Shown here: positions 11,734 to 23,477 of the stretch, in pieces
Position numbering within the stretch: position 1 is the stretch's first letter
Layout: every line of letters starts with the position of its first letter
DNA from: Rhynchospora pubera
Taxonomy: Eukaryota; Streptophyta; Magnoliopsida; Poales; Cyperaceae
DNA length: 64,000 nt
NCBI GenBank assembly: GCA_028095005.1
Contig: CM051460.1
Span: 162,931,461-162,995,460 of the forward strand
Direction of reading: 5' to 3'
The notes under the pieces: model-generated
Database searches by the model: none
What the model was told of the DNA's origin: nothing
Seen by the model: only the letters and a program-made list of their open reading frames with translations
Translations under genes and position numbers: made by a program

Positions 11734-14700
11734 ATGGAAGACTTCTTGGTACTTGTATTGAGTTCAGTTGCAGTGATAATAATCTCTCAGCTGCTGAAGG
11801 TGTTGCTGAATCTCACATGGAGGCCATATGCGATAACAAAGTGGTACAGAGAGCAAGGTATACTGGGACCCGACTACAAATTCATGAAAGGTTCCAATGA
11901 AGAGATAGGAAACTTGAAACTTGGTGCACAGAAGGTACCAATGGATGTCAACTCCCATGACTTCACACCAAGAGTTCTCCCACACTATCACAAATGGATG
12001 TCTCTCTATGGTACGCATGTATCCATGTGATTGTCTATCAATCAATGAGTTTATTTTATAATTGGTATGTGTATATCCCTTGATGATTATTCTGTTTCAG
12101 CTGGCGTCAGAAATAGTTATGGAAAATTAGAAGCACCTTTTTGTATTTGGCTACATTTGCACAAATATTCATTTGACAATGAACAAATATATATACCCTA
12201 AATAATAGCAATATTTTTTCTATGTAAATTCTGATGGTAAAATATCACATCGCAATATGGAATCAACAAATTTATTTGACGATGAATTTGCACAAAGATT
12301 TATTTGACGATGAACAAATAAACCCTAAACAGTATTAATTTTTTTCTACCTTCATTTTTTTTCTGGTAATTATGATGGTTAAATATCACATCATACGTAC
12401 TATGAATCGACAGTAAAGTTTATTGTGTAATGGTAACTTGATACGATAATGAGGAACGTTTGCATGTTAAATTAAATTTTGGTGATTAGGCAATGAGGAT
12501 TTAATATGAAAATATAGTGGGTTTTGCGGTGAAGTGGCACCAATATGGGGGTTTAATATTTTCCATCCAATTTAATATATATCAAAGAAAGATGTTAGAG
12601 ATTATATTTTTTTACAAAATTTTGGGGGTACTTAATCATTTTTAAAATGCAAGAAGGTATACTAGACCTTGGTTCAAATGTAATTCGTAGCACTTTTCCC
12701 TTGGGTTTCAAAAATAAATTTACTTATGCGTCTAATTTTAAATTGAACACAGGGAGGAATTTCTTATTTTGGTTTGGGTCAATGCCGAGGATTTGCATTA
12801 CTGACATGGAACTGGTAAAACAGATATTGTCAAACAAGTCAGGTTGGTATCCTAAGTCTGATCCGCACCCGACTTTGCTTACCATACTTGGGAAGGGTTT
12901 GGTCCTGATTGATGGTCCTGATTGGGCACGTCACCGGAGGGTGGTCAACCCTGCTTTCACCATTGAAAAACTCAAGGTTTATTGTGCACTTTGATGCTTA
13001 TGATGAGTTGTTTTTCAAATTTTGTATTTTCTTTTTTTAAATTTCTGGTTTTTTTTCCAGAACTTGACGGATTAATGATTTAACATGAAATGTTTTTTTT
13101 TTGAGGGTCAGGTGGCAATAATTAATATTAAAAAAAGTTATTTACAATAAAGTGAAACAAAATTAAAGAGAAAAAAAAATTCACTTCTACTTTTTAATAT
13201 TTTGATTTTTAAAATATCCCTTAATGCATAATTTTGACAATAACAGCAAACATGCAGTACACTTTTATGCAACCACTTCTACTAAGTATCCAATGTTTTG
13301 ATTATGTATTTATGTTGGATAGTGATTATAGTTTCATTGCTATTTGAAAAGTGAGCTGTTAAAAAAAAAAGTCTTTGGATTGCCAAATATAAGTATCACC
13401 TAGCTATAAGTCCATGACACAATAGGAAAATTTGGGACAAAGTTGTATACTTTTTAAAAAAATTGTATGTTGATATTTGCAACAAACAAGCTCCTTACTG
13501 CATATCTTCTATATGTAGACTATCTTAGTTTGCACCTCTGACATGGTTTGACAGTCAAAATTATTAAGGGCATAGTTGTAAACAGATACTAATTTTTCAT
13601 TTATATAAACGGAACAGATGATGACGAAGAAAATGACTGGATGTGCCAAATCCATGATAGAAGGATGGGAGAATCAGATAGCACAAGAAAAGAGCAAGCA
13701 AGCTGAGATAGAACTTCACAAATATTTTCTTGAACTAGCAGCAGATATCATAGCTCACACTGCCTTCGGAAGCAGCTACATTAAGGGCAAAGAAGTCTTT
13801 TTGTCTCAAAAGGAGCTCCTGACTCTAGCTATTGCCACACTCTTCAATGTCCGAATTCCTGGATTCGGGTAATAAACTAATAACCATTTCGTTCTCTCTC
13901 AATAATGCTGATTTTTATTTTCATTTATTCAATAATGCAGTTTCTGAACCTCCTGCTATAATTTACACTCTCACACTTTGTTTCGGTATGACACAGCTTG
14001 CTCAGTCCAAGTTATATGACCTCCCATGTCATGGATATAATTTAAGTGGAGAAGAAGATTGCCATATCTCACTATCACATTTGAGTATTTGTCCAAATGT
14101 TAGTTTTTATGGTACAATTACATCTTATGGGCATACAAGAAGTTGAAGCAATTATGCGCATTCTATTTCTTTATACAATTACACCCCAAGTTGCTGGGTT
14201 CTTAGATGCAATAGAAAAAAATGCAGCATTTTGGAAAGAGAACTTCTTTCCCAAATATACTTAATGATCAACATTGTTTCATTTTTCTAGCAAAAATGAG
14301 CCAACACTAGTATTTTTTTCTCTTATTGAAATTTCAATACAGGTATCTTCCCACACCGAACAACAGAAAGAGATGGAGCCTAGACAAAAAGGTCAGGACA
14401 ACTCTCAAGCAAATCATTAATGAAAGAATGAAGTCGAGGGACGGGGGATATGGAAATGACCTACTTGGATTGATGCTAGAGACATGCATGGCAGGTGGGA
14501 AAGAGAATGACAAAAACAGGATGACCATGGATGAGATAATTGATGAGTGCAAGACTTTCTTCTTTGCTGGTCACGAGACAACCTCTCATTTGTTAACTTG
14601 GACCATGTTTCTATTGAGCACAAATCAAGATTGGCAAGAGAAGCTAAGAGAAGAAGTTTCACAAGAATGTGGGATGGAAGTGCCTGATGCCGACGTACTG

Positions 14701-15315
14701 GCTAAACTAAAATTGGTAACTTTTTTTAAATCTTTCTCAAAATTGTTTTCTTATTAACATTGGCGGTATGTTCACGCAATGCATTTTCATTTGAAGTAAT
14801 TTAGTTTGTTCAATTTCTGAATTAAGTAAAACATATTCTTGTATATTAATGTTTTTTTTCCTGTCATAATTTTCATCGCACAGGTAAATATGGTTCTCCT
14901 GGAAGCATTACGAATTTATGGACCAGTCCTCCAAGCTTTGAGGAAAGCATCTCAAGACATGGACCTGGGCACCATAAAACCACTAATGGGAACTAGCATT
15001 GCAATCCCAATCGCGATGTTGCGCCATGATAAGGAGATATGGGGCCCAGATGCTGACAAATTTAACCCGTTACGGTTTGAAAATGGACTAAGCAAAGCGG
15101 CAAAACATCCGAATGCTCTATTATCCTTCTCAATTGGCCCGAGAGCATGCATCGGACAAAACTTTGCAATGCTGGAAGCAAAGGCTGTGATTGCCATGAT
15201 ACTGCAGAGATTCTCCTTTAGTATTTCTCCCAATTACATCCATGAGCCGATTGATAGGATAACATTGCAACCTAAGTTTGGGCTTCAAGTCATCCTGAGA
15301 CCTCTACATGCTTGA
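11734..15315 (+). CDS. Cytochrome P450, CYP72 clan, CYP709-like (copy 1, intact)
   Basis: Five exons: 11734-12010, 12753-12976, 13618-13868, 14343-14715, 14884-15315. All introns are GT-AG and the phases are consistent, giving 518 codons, normal for a plant P450. An N-terminal membrane anchor spans about residues 3-25. P450 signatures are the I-helix oxygen-binding motif AGHETT (about 326-331), the K-helix ExxR as EALR (382-385), FNPLRF (435-440) and the heme loop FSIGPRACIG with the heme-ligand Cys at 464. Phrases such as LPHYHKWMSLYG, RHRRVVNPAFTIEKLK and NALLSFSIGPRACIGQNFA point to CYP709. It is expected to be an ER-bound, NADPH-P450-reductase-dependent mono-oxygenase; the substrate cannot be read from sequence. 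Intron 2 contains an A/T-rich insert (about 13092-13180) that resembles a LINE 3' stub and is absent from the other copies. AATAAA signals follow near 15440-15465. Confidence 0.93.
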
Positions 15316-16614
15316 TATGTTCTCCTTTTTCATATACGATATATGCGGGTTACAGTCTTTTTGGTTGCAAATATATGTATTATAGAAATCCTAAGAATTT
15401 TGTATCTCTGTTCTTTACCATTGTAAGATTGTAACTGAGGGAATATAAATAAAAATAAATAAAACATGATGGTTCATTCATAAAAAGATAAAAATAAATA
15501 AATTAAATAAATGCTTAAGGCAGGAGGGTTTCGCAGTGAGAAAGAACCGTCACCGTCAACACCATTTTTGGTTTATAGGAGGAGAAATAAAAGACGTAAG
15601 GGAATGTGACGGGAAGCGAGGAGAAATATAAGACGTACTGTTTTGGATGACTAATATTGAAAGAGAAGTAAAATATTTTTCTTTGGGAAATGCTGCTATG
15701 CGGGCCGATCAATATTGACCATCCATGTGTTATAAATCGGACGGATCACATATCATAAAAACACCCTCGCTCCTGAAAATCGGAAAATGATCTCTGTTAG
15801 ATTTAACAGAGAGGAAGGGCAAAAGAGTCAATTTAGAATGAACCGTATCTATCCTATTCCATGTATCTTCTAGCATCTGTACTCTGCACTCCAAAACCTC
15901 GCCTCTTTCTGTCCGCCAGAGAAAGAGAGGGAGAACAAAGCGCAAGGTTAGAGACAGACAGTGAAGGAAAGAAGAGAAGAGGTGTCCAGTGTCCAGTTCG
16001 AGTCTGAGGAAGAGAGATTGAGATGGATAGAAGCACTCCAGTGAGGAAATCACACACCAACACCGCCGACTGCTGACGTGGCAAGAGGTCCCACCTTCCG
16101 AATCCGACCAGACCACTCCTCTCAATCGGAAACCCCACTAGGTCTCACATCTTCACTTCTTCTTCTTTTGTTTCTGTCCTTTGTTCTCTACTTTTGTTTC
16201 TTAAGTTCATCACTTTGTGTTTTTTGTTTTTCCTATTTTGTGTTTCTGTCTACCACCTAGGCAACGTCTCGATGCCAGCCCTGGAGATCGTGACCCCATC
16301 TATAGGTAATTTCTCTTTGTCTTTATTTTGACCATAATAATTTACACTATCATCGTTTATTACTGGAATGGGGTTACTTTTCACAGCCAAAATTGAATAA
16401 CTTTGTAGAAAAATAAATATCTTTTGCAGCTTGCGGCCTTGTAATCAGTTCAAGAGTTTAAGTTCCAAAGCACACTCAAAGCTAATGTGCTCGATTTGAT
16501 AATTGTGGTCAAATAATTGAAGCTACTGCATGGGTTTACTAATGCACTTATCATTGTTTGGCTCAGATGAAATTAAATTAATATAAAATTGATTGCTCAT
16601 TGATCACTAGAATA
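15316..16614. other. Intergenic region downstream of CYP709-1
   Basis: After the CYP709-1 polyadenylation region there is a GC-balanced stretch (about 15700-16310) that looks like a promoter and leader for a plus-strand transcript. It has CT-rich sequence at 16140-16250, an ATG at 16272 opening MPALEIVTPSI, and a GTAATT donor at about 16306. I do not recognise that short exon, and no downstream exon clearly belongs to it. Confidence 0.35.
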
Positions 16615-16935
16615 AGCCAAGTATCGGAAACTACCACTAAAATTAAATTTTTTGGTGGGAAAATTACTCGGATGGCATTGATAAACAACATTAGCGGTGC
16701 CTAAACTTTTCAGAGCAGTTATCTTCTCAAATTCCTGACTTTTGTCACATGAGAGCGCGATATCTCCTCGACTTTCTCTGACGAAGGCCATGATCTTGTT
16801 TCGATCTCCTTCGAGCAATATCTCCTCGACTTTCTCTGATGAAGACCATGCTCTTGTTTTGATCTCCCCTGGAGCGAAGGGTTCAAGGTTTGTGTGTCTC
16901 TTTTCACTCGATTTGAGTTCAAATCATTTTAAGTT
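16615..16935 (+). repeat. Copy A of a duplicated gene-leader segment (ARGLU1-like 5' region)
   Basis: This segment is a diverged direct copy of 22983-23220. Shared blocks include AAATTTTTTGGTGGGAAAAT, CATGAGAGCGCGA, CCATGATCTTGTTTCGATCT, CCCCTGGAGCGAAGGG and CAAGGTTTGTGTGTCTCT. In copy B the block lies upstream of an ARGLU1-like first exon, so it is probably that gene's 5' leader or promoter. Here the exon is missing. Copy A also carries an internal tandem duplication with a 58-bp period (TATCTCCTCGACTTTCTCTG at 16761 and again at 16819). Confidence 0.7.
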
Positions 16936-17184
16936 TGTAATAGTGGTAGGGTTTTGGATCTGCTTAGAACTGACCTAATGAATAAACCGTTGGGTTTTGG
17001 ATCTAAGCTTGGAAAGATTCTTAATTTACAAAAATACATGTTGCCTAAATCAATACAGATTGTTTCAAACAATGGTGACTTCACAAGTATCAGAACAAAA
17101 GGTAATGCCGTATCCAGCATCAATCATTCTGAATCATCCTTTAAAAGTATTCTTTTCATTTTGCTGCATTTCTTTTGATTCCAG

Positions 17185-17429
17185 AGCTTAAGTGTTGAGA
17201 TTGAAAGGAAGAAGGTGCAAATATTACAGTGAATTCGGTTCATCCTGGTCTAATCAGGACCAACCTTATGAAGCACTCCTTATTTGTCATGAGTATGTAT
17301 CTAAAATTACCCAATTTCTATTCTGATTTTGTAAAAAAAAAATGTATTTGGTCACTCTCAATTTTATCTGTTTCTCCTGCAGATCTAATCAAAGTATTCA
17401 CCTATATGTGCTGGAAAAATTTACCCCAG
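17185..17429 (+). pseudogene. Short-chain dehydrogenase/reductase fragment (TIC32/retinol-dehydrogenase-like)
   Basis: Two exon pieces. The first (17185-17292, after TTCCAG) reads EEGANITVNSVHPGLIRTNL and then MKHSLFVM; the second (17383-17429, after CTGCAG and before GTTTGC) reads LIKVFTYMCWKNLPQ. The NSVHPGxxxTNL stretch and the following helix are typical of the C-terminal half of plant SDRs of the TIC32/RDH type. The splice junction between the two is GT-AG and in frame. The start of the first exon is disrupted by TGA codons. The Rossmann nucleotide-binding site, the catalytic YxxxK and the C-terminus are all missing. It is a captured or decayed fragment. Confidence 0.75.
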
Positions 17430-17723
17430 GTTTGCATTTAGTCACTTCATTTACTTAATCAGCATTTATATTGAATAAAATATAACATCTCTAATAAATC
17501 ACATTTCTTACATAATTAGGTCAAACTTCCAATTCTTGTACTATTCTTTGTTTTCACTGATGTAATTAAATATCATCAAGCATCACTGTACCAGGCAAGG
17601 CAATACAACATGGTATCGAGTAGTACAATACAAGTGACAGAACATAGTTCAATCTTATTCCTAAATAACTCTTTATCATAGTACTGTACCACACTGATGC
17701 CATGTTGGTTAAAATCTTTATAG

Positions 17724-17852
17724 GTCAGAGAACGACATGAGGAGCTGGAAAAACTCAAGGCTATTTTCGTAAAACGGGCAACAGATTTCCTCACGAATTA
17801 TTTTTCTACTTTGGCAAACTTCATGTTAACTGACAAGAGCTACTTTGCCCAG
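17724..17852 (+). pseudogene. Single exon of the exocyst subunit SEC3
   Basis: A 43-codon exon with clean splice sites (TTATAG before, GTTTCT after) reads VRERHEELEKLKAIF followed by VKRATDFLTNYFSTLANFM and LTDKSYFAQ. This closely resembles a conserved stretch of plant SEC3A/B, a vesicle-tethering exocyst subunit. No other SEC3 exon was found on either side; the conserved downstream exon expected in SEC3 is absent. It sits 295 bp after the SDR fragment, which is unrelated in function. It is an isolated gene fragment, not a working gene. Confidence 0.7.
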
Positions 17853-19022
17853 GTTTCTTTTATTATTTTATTGAAGCACACTGGTGAATGGCGACCTCTC
17901 ATATTCTGATAAATAGTTATGTACCTTGTGTTTTGTTTTTGGTTTACCTTCATTCTGACTTATATTCTAATAAATATTGCTATGACATGAGACCAAAAGG
18001 TTATTGGAACTAGGCCTGTGATAATCACACTAATTATTAATGTAGTTGTCTTACTTTTATCATTTTACTGGAACTAGGCCTGTATAATTTGTATAGTTCT
18101 GGATACTGCTAAGGTAAAATCACGTATCCTTGAAGCGAAGCCTTCCTTACAAGGTCAGAAAACTGTTCAGTCACATTTCAAGTAAAATACTTGCCTATTA
18201 TGTTTTTTTTGCCTAGATTGGTATTGATTTGTTCCTTCTTGTCTATTACTCATGCATTGCCATTCTTGCCAGATTATGCTGGTGCTTTTGGTTTCTGCTA
18301 CGACTGCTCTGTGCTTTGCATTGTGCTGCTGTAGGAACTGACAGGTACCTTACAATTAATTTGCTACACTTACATTATGGGATAGCTGAATACTGAGGGG
18401 CACTATTGCACATGCAAGCTATAAACTCTTTAAACTTAATCCTTATTGTTTCTAAGTTGCCTTCCACCAAGTTAACAAAAAGAACGAAAAATTTTGGGCT
18501 AGCAGTTTAAATGAATTGTTTAAATTTTGGGCTAGCAGTTTTAATTGCAGGAAACTTTCGCCTTATTTTGGTACTTGACATTAGTTCATTGCTTTCGAGA
18601 ATTCAGATGAAAATGTAAACTGTTTACCTTTGTTTTGGGTTTAGTTAAAATCATCTGGTAAATTGAGGTGTCTCGCTGAGTATTTGACATATTAAGCATG
18701 TTGTTCACAATTTTTTCTGAGTATTTGGATCTGATTAGGGTAGGTTCAATACACAAATCTTAGAAATAATTGATTCGGTTTCTTAACTTGACACTTTTAA
18801 TTATGACCAAGATTATGGCATAAATTCAGACTTAATAGCAAAATGATGAGCTCTCAAATCAAATGATATCACCCAAAAGAGGCTGTTTGGGGTTTAGATT
18901 CCCAACTTAGTGCAAATAGGCATCGACACAGCTTTCGTAAAAAAGTAAATAACAGAAGCTACTAGTTCAAAATTACATATCATTCTTTAGTTCAAAACCA
19001 AAATTACAGAAATTCAAATGCT
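17853..19022. other. Non-coding DNA between the SEC3 exon and the Ulp1-like gene
   Basis: No exon could be supported. GAACTAGGCCTGT recurs (about 18007 and 18070), and GGGCTAGCAGTTT recurs within 35 bp (about 18497 and 18530). The right end would be the 3' flank of the minus-strand protease gene. Confidence 0.4.
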
Positions 19023-20023
19023 CTAAAAAAGTATTTCGTCGAATTCCTCTATCTTCAATCCTGAAACAAAAGCTGAAACTTAGCATCGTTTAATTTGAAA
19101 TTGTGCCAATCAGGTTGTTAAAGAAAGGAAAGTCTAGAATACCTGTTATTTCACAATAGCGCTTGTACTTGTTCTTGATTTCTGTTTTTATATTCTCATT
19201 TTTATTGACCTCCGAGAATATCATTCGAACAAGTACTTCTTTTCGAAACTGTTCAATATCAACCTGCAAATGTAACGCAAATGCACAATAAGTACGGTGC
19301 AAATAAAATTAACTACATGAAGATTACAGTAATTAGAAATCACCTTTGGAAAATTGGTTATCTCTATCGACCCTTTCCAATACTTGATGTATGCCAAGGC
19401 ATACACACCACACGAGCAAGAATCATTTTGTTGTGGTGCCTCGCTGATTACATTTACAGGCCATGTAGTAATATTTAGTGACCGATATTTAGCTGAAAGA
19501 TTGTCATTAGACTGGATTGCTAGGGTGATACATTGTTGGATTCCAGCGCGCTACAACAATTGGAACATGTCAGCGCGTTAAAAAAGAAAACCCACAATTA
19601 ACAACATAATAAGGTTATTTTCACTTACCAAATTTCTCGTGAGATCTTCATAATAGGCTTGATTGCGCTTTAAAAGCGAGTCCAGTATTTGAAATGTTGT
19701 TTTCTTGAAATTTAATACCCCTATGAGCCAATGTGAGTTCTCTACATTTATAGGAAAAAAGACCTACAATTTGAAATTATAAATCAGTTGTTTTCCCACT
19801 ATAACCTTGTAGGTGTGAGATACGCATATATTCAATTTAGACTTACCAAGTCCTGTTCCAAAAATTCTTTGCCGGCTGTCATATAATTTCTTTTACATCT
19901 ATTGTTCATGGTGTGCTCAATGACTGATCTAGAATATATGACGGTGTTATGAGTTGTTACTGCCATCACCTTTAAAGATGCATGTCGGTCACTGTCCAAG
20001 GTTGCAATATAGCAGTTTATAAC
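19023..20023 (-). CDS. Ulp1/SENP-type cysteine protease (C48) domain, 5'-incomplete
   Basis: Five minus-strand exons: 20023-19847, 19763-19629, 19550-19344, 19263-19143, 19060-19023. All junctions are GT-AG with consistent phase, giving 225 codons and a stop. The C48 catalytic residues are all present: His in NSHWLIGVLNF, Asp in TFQILDSLL, the oxyanion Gln in APQQNDSCSCGVYALAY and the nucleophile Cys in SCSCGV. The family cleaves SUMO or SUMO-like modifiers. In plants many such domains are carried by Mutator-like transposons of the Ulp1-bearing type. The first exon begins at an acceptor and I could not find the upstream exon or start codon. It could be the tail of a host gene, or an Ulp1 segment moved by a transposon. 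The intact frame over five exons argues for recent or continuing constraint. Confidence 0.75.
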
Positions 20024-21164
20024 CTGTTAAGAACAAAAGTTGAATTGGAAAGTTTGAACTTGTCTAAATGTGTCACAAACAGTTTATAAAATTATCTTTA
20101 GCCATTTCAAAATTTTGTGTTTTTATTTGCAGGTTGAAAATCTAGTGCTGAAATTGTTGACACAATTCAGAAGCTGAAATCTAGTTTATTAAATTATAAC
20201 TATCCAGTTGCTGAATGTAATGAATTAAATGAGGTATGGAAGGATGTAAATTTGCCAGCAAATTCGCAAATTGGCCTGCTAGATCAATTGCCTTTGTAGT
20301 TTCAAAAATATCAGTTAGAAAAAATGTAAATGTAGGATATAAATCAATAAACTGAAATTTAGTGATAACAAATGCATGCGTATTTTCTCGTAAAACTTGC
20401 ATATATAGCACCTTTAGTTTCCTATACATGAGAGCAAGTTTCTAGCTTTCCCTTCAAAATTGAATGGTGAAAAAGGAAAAAAAAACGTACACTAAAAGCA
20501 GATTGATGATGTTTGTTTTCCATTGTAGCGTTAGTTTCCATCACTTTCAACTCTAACCTTCTCTCTAACCCTGCAACTAAAGTGAATTAATTGTGAACGA
20601 CAATAGAAGGGAATATGAATATATAGCATACGGGATGCCAATTACATATTGGAATAAATAAGATTCACCCAAAAAAAAAAGGACAAAAACGCTATGCCCG
20701 AAATATTGATTCTTCGGTTGGCCGCCAAATGCATTCTTAATTGGGAGAATCATTTTTGCTTCGATTTATCCTTTTATATTTTCAGTACCAATTTGGTTGT
20801 TTTGGTTATTATTGCTTGCGCTAAAAAAAAAGGTGTCCACTAAAAAAAACCATCCAGTGGAAATATCAGCCAATAAAGGAATGACACATCAGGCAATTTG
20901 GAGAGTGGTTACTGTCCAAATTAGAATTAGGAATTCACACCAAAAATTAAAGGGCATGCATTGTATAATTGCATATGCCAAAAAAAAAATAGCTATCAAT
21001 TGCGTCATTTAAAAATAGCTATCAATGTGATGTTTTTAATAAGGGAATGCAGACACGTAAATTTTTTTCATCAAATATTTTCACTTAATTAGCATTTTTG
21101 TATTTTTAAAAATCGAAAAGTCCAAAATTAAACGAACAGATCTAAGAAAGAGTTTAATTAAACA
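20024..21164. other. Non-coding DNA upstream of the Ulp1-like exons
   Basis: AT-rich with several oligo-A runs. The missing 5' exon of the protease should lie here, but no ATG-bearing exon ending in a GT donor in phase 0 could be supported. Nothing else is recognised. Confidence 0.35.
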
Positions 21165-21296
21165 CTAGATGGGGGGTAGGCGGCTTCGCTGCCATTTGAT
21201 AAATTTTGATGGCTAAATCTATCAATATATAAAGAAATATATGTTTCCAATATATCTATTTTATATTTACTTTATATATAAAAAACTATCTTAGAT
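21165..21296 (-). mobile_element. Helitron-like 3' terminus on the minus strand (5' end unresolved)
   Basis: On the minus strand a short hairpin (GGCAGC, loop GAA, GCCGCC; plus-strand 21179-21193) is followed about 10 nt later by CTAG (21165-21168) and then T. A GC-rich palindrome about 10 nt before CTRR, inserted before a T, is the hallmark of Helitron 3' ends. The 5' TC end would lie to the right in plus coordinates. Candidates are TCTAAGATAG at about 21296 (used here as a provisional limit) and TCTAAGATATATATT at about 21646. No RepHel protein is present, so it would be non-autonomous. Confidence 0.5.
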
Positions 21297-22284
21297 GATT
21301 GGTACAATTATTTTTAATATATTTAATCAAAAAAATATTTTTAATTAAAAGCCAATGGAATCATGGCTTTTAATTAAGAAGGGTAAACTTCTAGAATATA
21401 TTCAGATTGATCGATCAACGAAAATTGGAGGGCTCAGATTGCATGTCGTATGAGGGAATGAATTTTTTTTCCTATAGGTTAGACATGAACTACCTTAGAC
21501 TTCCAAATATATATACCTTAGATTTCCAAATATATTTAACTTTTAAACTATTTTTAATTTATATAAATAACAGTGTAAAAAAAATTAACTCTATTTTGAC
21601 CGATATTTCAAGTTTAAATATCGGCCACGGTTTTTAATATATATCTTAGATTTCCAAAAATATTTTCAATATGATAGTCTAAGTGTGTGATCTTATTATA
21701 ATCTTATATGATAGAGCTAGATATATTCAACAAGAATCACAACCAGATGCAATTGGAATGTAGACGCGTCAAATATTTTTCACAAGTATTTGGGAATTTT
21801 TCTTTTCCAAAGCTCGGCAGGGAAAAAAAATTGAAATTCTTTTCTGAAATATATATTTTTTTAAATCACTAAGCAATATAATTGTTCTATATTTATTGAC
21901 ATTTTAAGTAGATAGTTATTTTTATATGACACATTAGTTCAAACCAGGCTTCTAAATTTCGGCGAAATAACAGAAATAGCGGTATTCTCTGCCAAACCGC
22001 ATGAACGTTACAATCTTAGTTGAGAAAATGACGTAACGCGTTATTTCAGTTATTTCGGCGATATAACGCGTTATTGCTACTATTGTTAAATTGTGTATTC
22101 AATATTGAACTATTGTTAAATTGGTACAAGCTGCTACTGCTACTCAATATTGGTACACTGCAGTATATTGAATTTGGTATGGCCGTATGCTATTTGTATG
22201 GAGTATTGGAGATGTATAAACATATAAATTGATAGTTATAGAATTGATGTGTGTCAAACTTTGAAAATGTGTTTTTTCTGTATG
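21297..22284. other. AT-rich non-coding DNA
   Basis: No gene. The words CTTAGATTTCCAAA and CTTAGACTTCCAAATATAT recur at about 21496-21530 and 21645. At about 22025-22080 the palindromic word TAACGCGTTATT occurs twice within 45 bp, inside a self-similar stretch beginning GGCTTCTAAATTTCGGCG that resembles hAT-type terminal sequence, but no target duplication was found. Confidence 0.35.
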
Positions 22285-22763
22285 ACAATACAAGCATAAG
22301 ATCTATTAAATTGCTAAAACAAATTACTTCTTCATTAAATCATAGAAACGATTAAAAAAAATTTATTTAGGACAAATTTGAGTTTTACAAATTTAATATT
22401 TTATTTTGGACAATATTTCCAATTTTAAAAATTGATAAAAGAAAATTTATGATATTTTAATATGAACAATGATATTTGGCGATTAAATCACCTTACGTGT
22501 TTAGATTGTTTATTTGAACTTCTGAATTAAAGACCTATTTCGGGTTTGATAGAGCGATTAGTCAAAGCAGCCCTCCTTAGTTTAATATACAATACAAGCA
22601 TAAGATCTATTAACTTGCTAAAACAAATTACTTGTTCATTGAATCATAGAAACGATTCAAAAGTTTTTTATTTAGGACAAATTTGAGTTTTACAAATTTA
22701 ATATTTTATTTTGGACAATATTTCCAATTTTAAAAATTGATAAAAGAAAATTTATGATATTTT
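22285..22763 (+). repeat. Pair of about 175-bp direct repeats (22285-22458 and 22589-22763)
   Basis: Both copies begin ACAATACAAGCATAAGATCT and end TTTATGATATTTT, with only a few differences between them. They are separated by 130 bp (22459-22588) that reads as unique sequence. The arrangement looks like a local segmental duplication with an intervening piece; no LTR-type TG...CA ends are seen. Confidence 0.9.
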
Positions 22764-22982
22764 GGACAATAGTTTAGGTTTTCAAATTTAATATTTCATG
22801 CATAATAATTCGGCTATAAAATCAAAATATACCAACTAAAAACTGTAAAAACTATGCAGCATAGTTGTCCACGTCATCTATCCATGGGTATGATCCGTGA
22901 CTCATAAAACCAACCAATCATGAAATGCCATGTGTGATAAAAAAAATTATGAAGTGTTTCAAAAAACGGTTATCTAAACGAA

Positions 22983-23220
22983 GTATACGGAAATTAGTAC
23001 CAGAATTAAATTTTTTGGTGGGAAAATTACTCGGATGCCATCGATAAAAAAATTTAGCAGTTATCATGTCATATTCCTAACTTTTGTCTCATGAGAGCGC
23101 GATTATCTCTTCGACTTTCTCCGACGAAGGCCATGATCTTGTTTCGATCTCCCCTGGAGCGAAGGGAACAAGGTTTGTGTGTCTCTATTTCAGTCGATTT
23201 GAGTTCAGATCGTTTTAAGT
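22983..23220 (+). repeat. Copy B of the duplicated leader segment, upstream of the ARGLU1-like exon
   Basis: Direct copy of 16615-16935, same orientation, about 6.3 kb away. Here the segment leads without obvious interruption into sequence with CT-rich introns and then the ATG exon at 23478, so it is probably the genuine 5' untranslated and promoter part of that gene fragment. Confidence 0.7.
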
Positions 23221-23477
23221 TTGTCTCCCTTCCTATATTGTAGGTTTCGTCAATCTATTTGATTGTTCTTACGGTATTTACATGGAGAGAATTTCTTCAA
23301 TTCCTAACCATTTTCTCTATTTCGTAAGTAATCATTCCTTGCTTACGCCATGGTTTCTTAGTGTTACTTATATTTAGTCCTAATTCCTTTTTCCTATCAT
23401 TTTCTGAAATTTCAGCCTGAAGAGAACTACGGGGACTCTAAATTTTCTCAAAAGAGAGTCAGAGGGGATATGGCGAA

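Noticed and set aside
13832..14146. Open frame running from exon 3 into intron 3 of CYP709-1
   Set aside because: It is out of the P450 frame and covers intron sequence.
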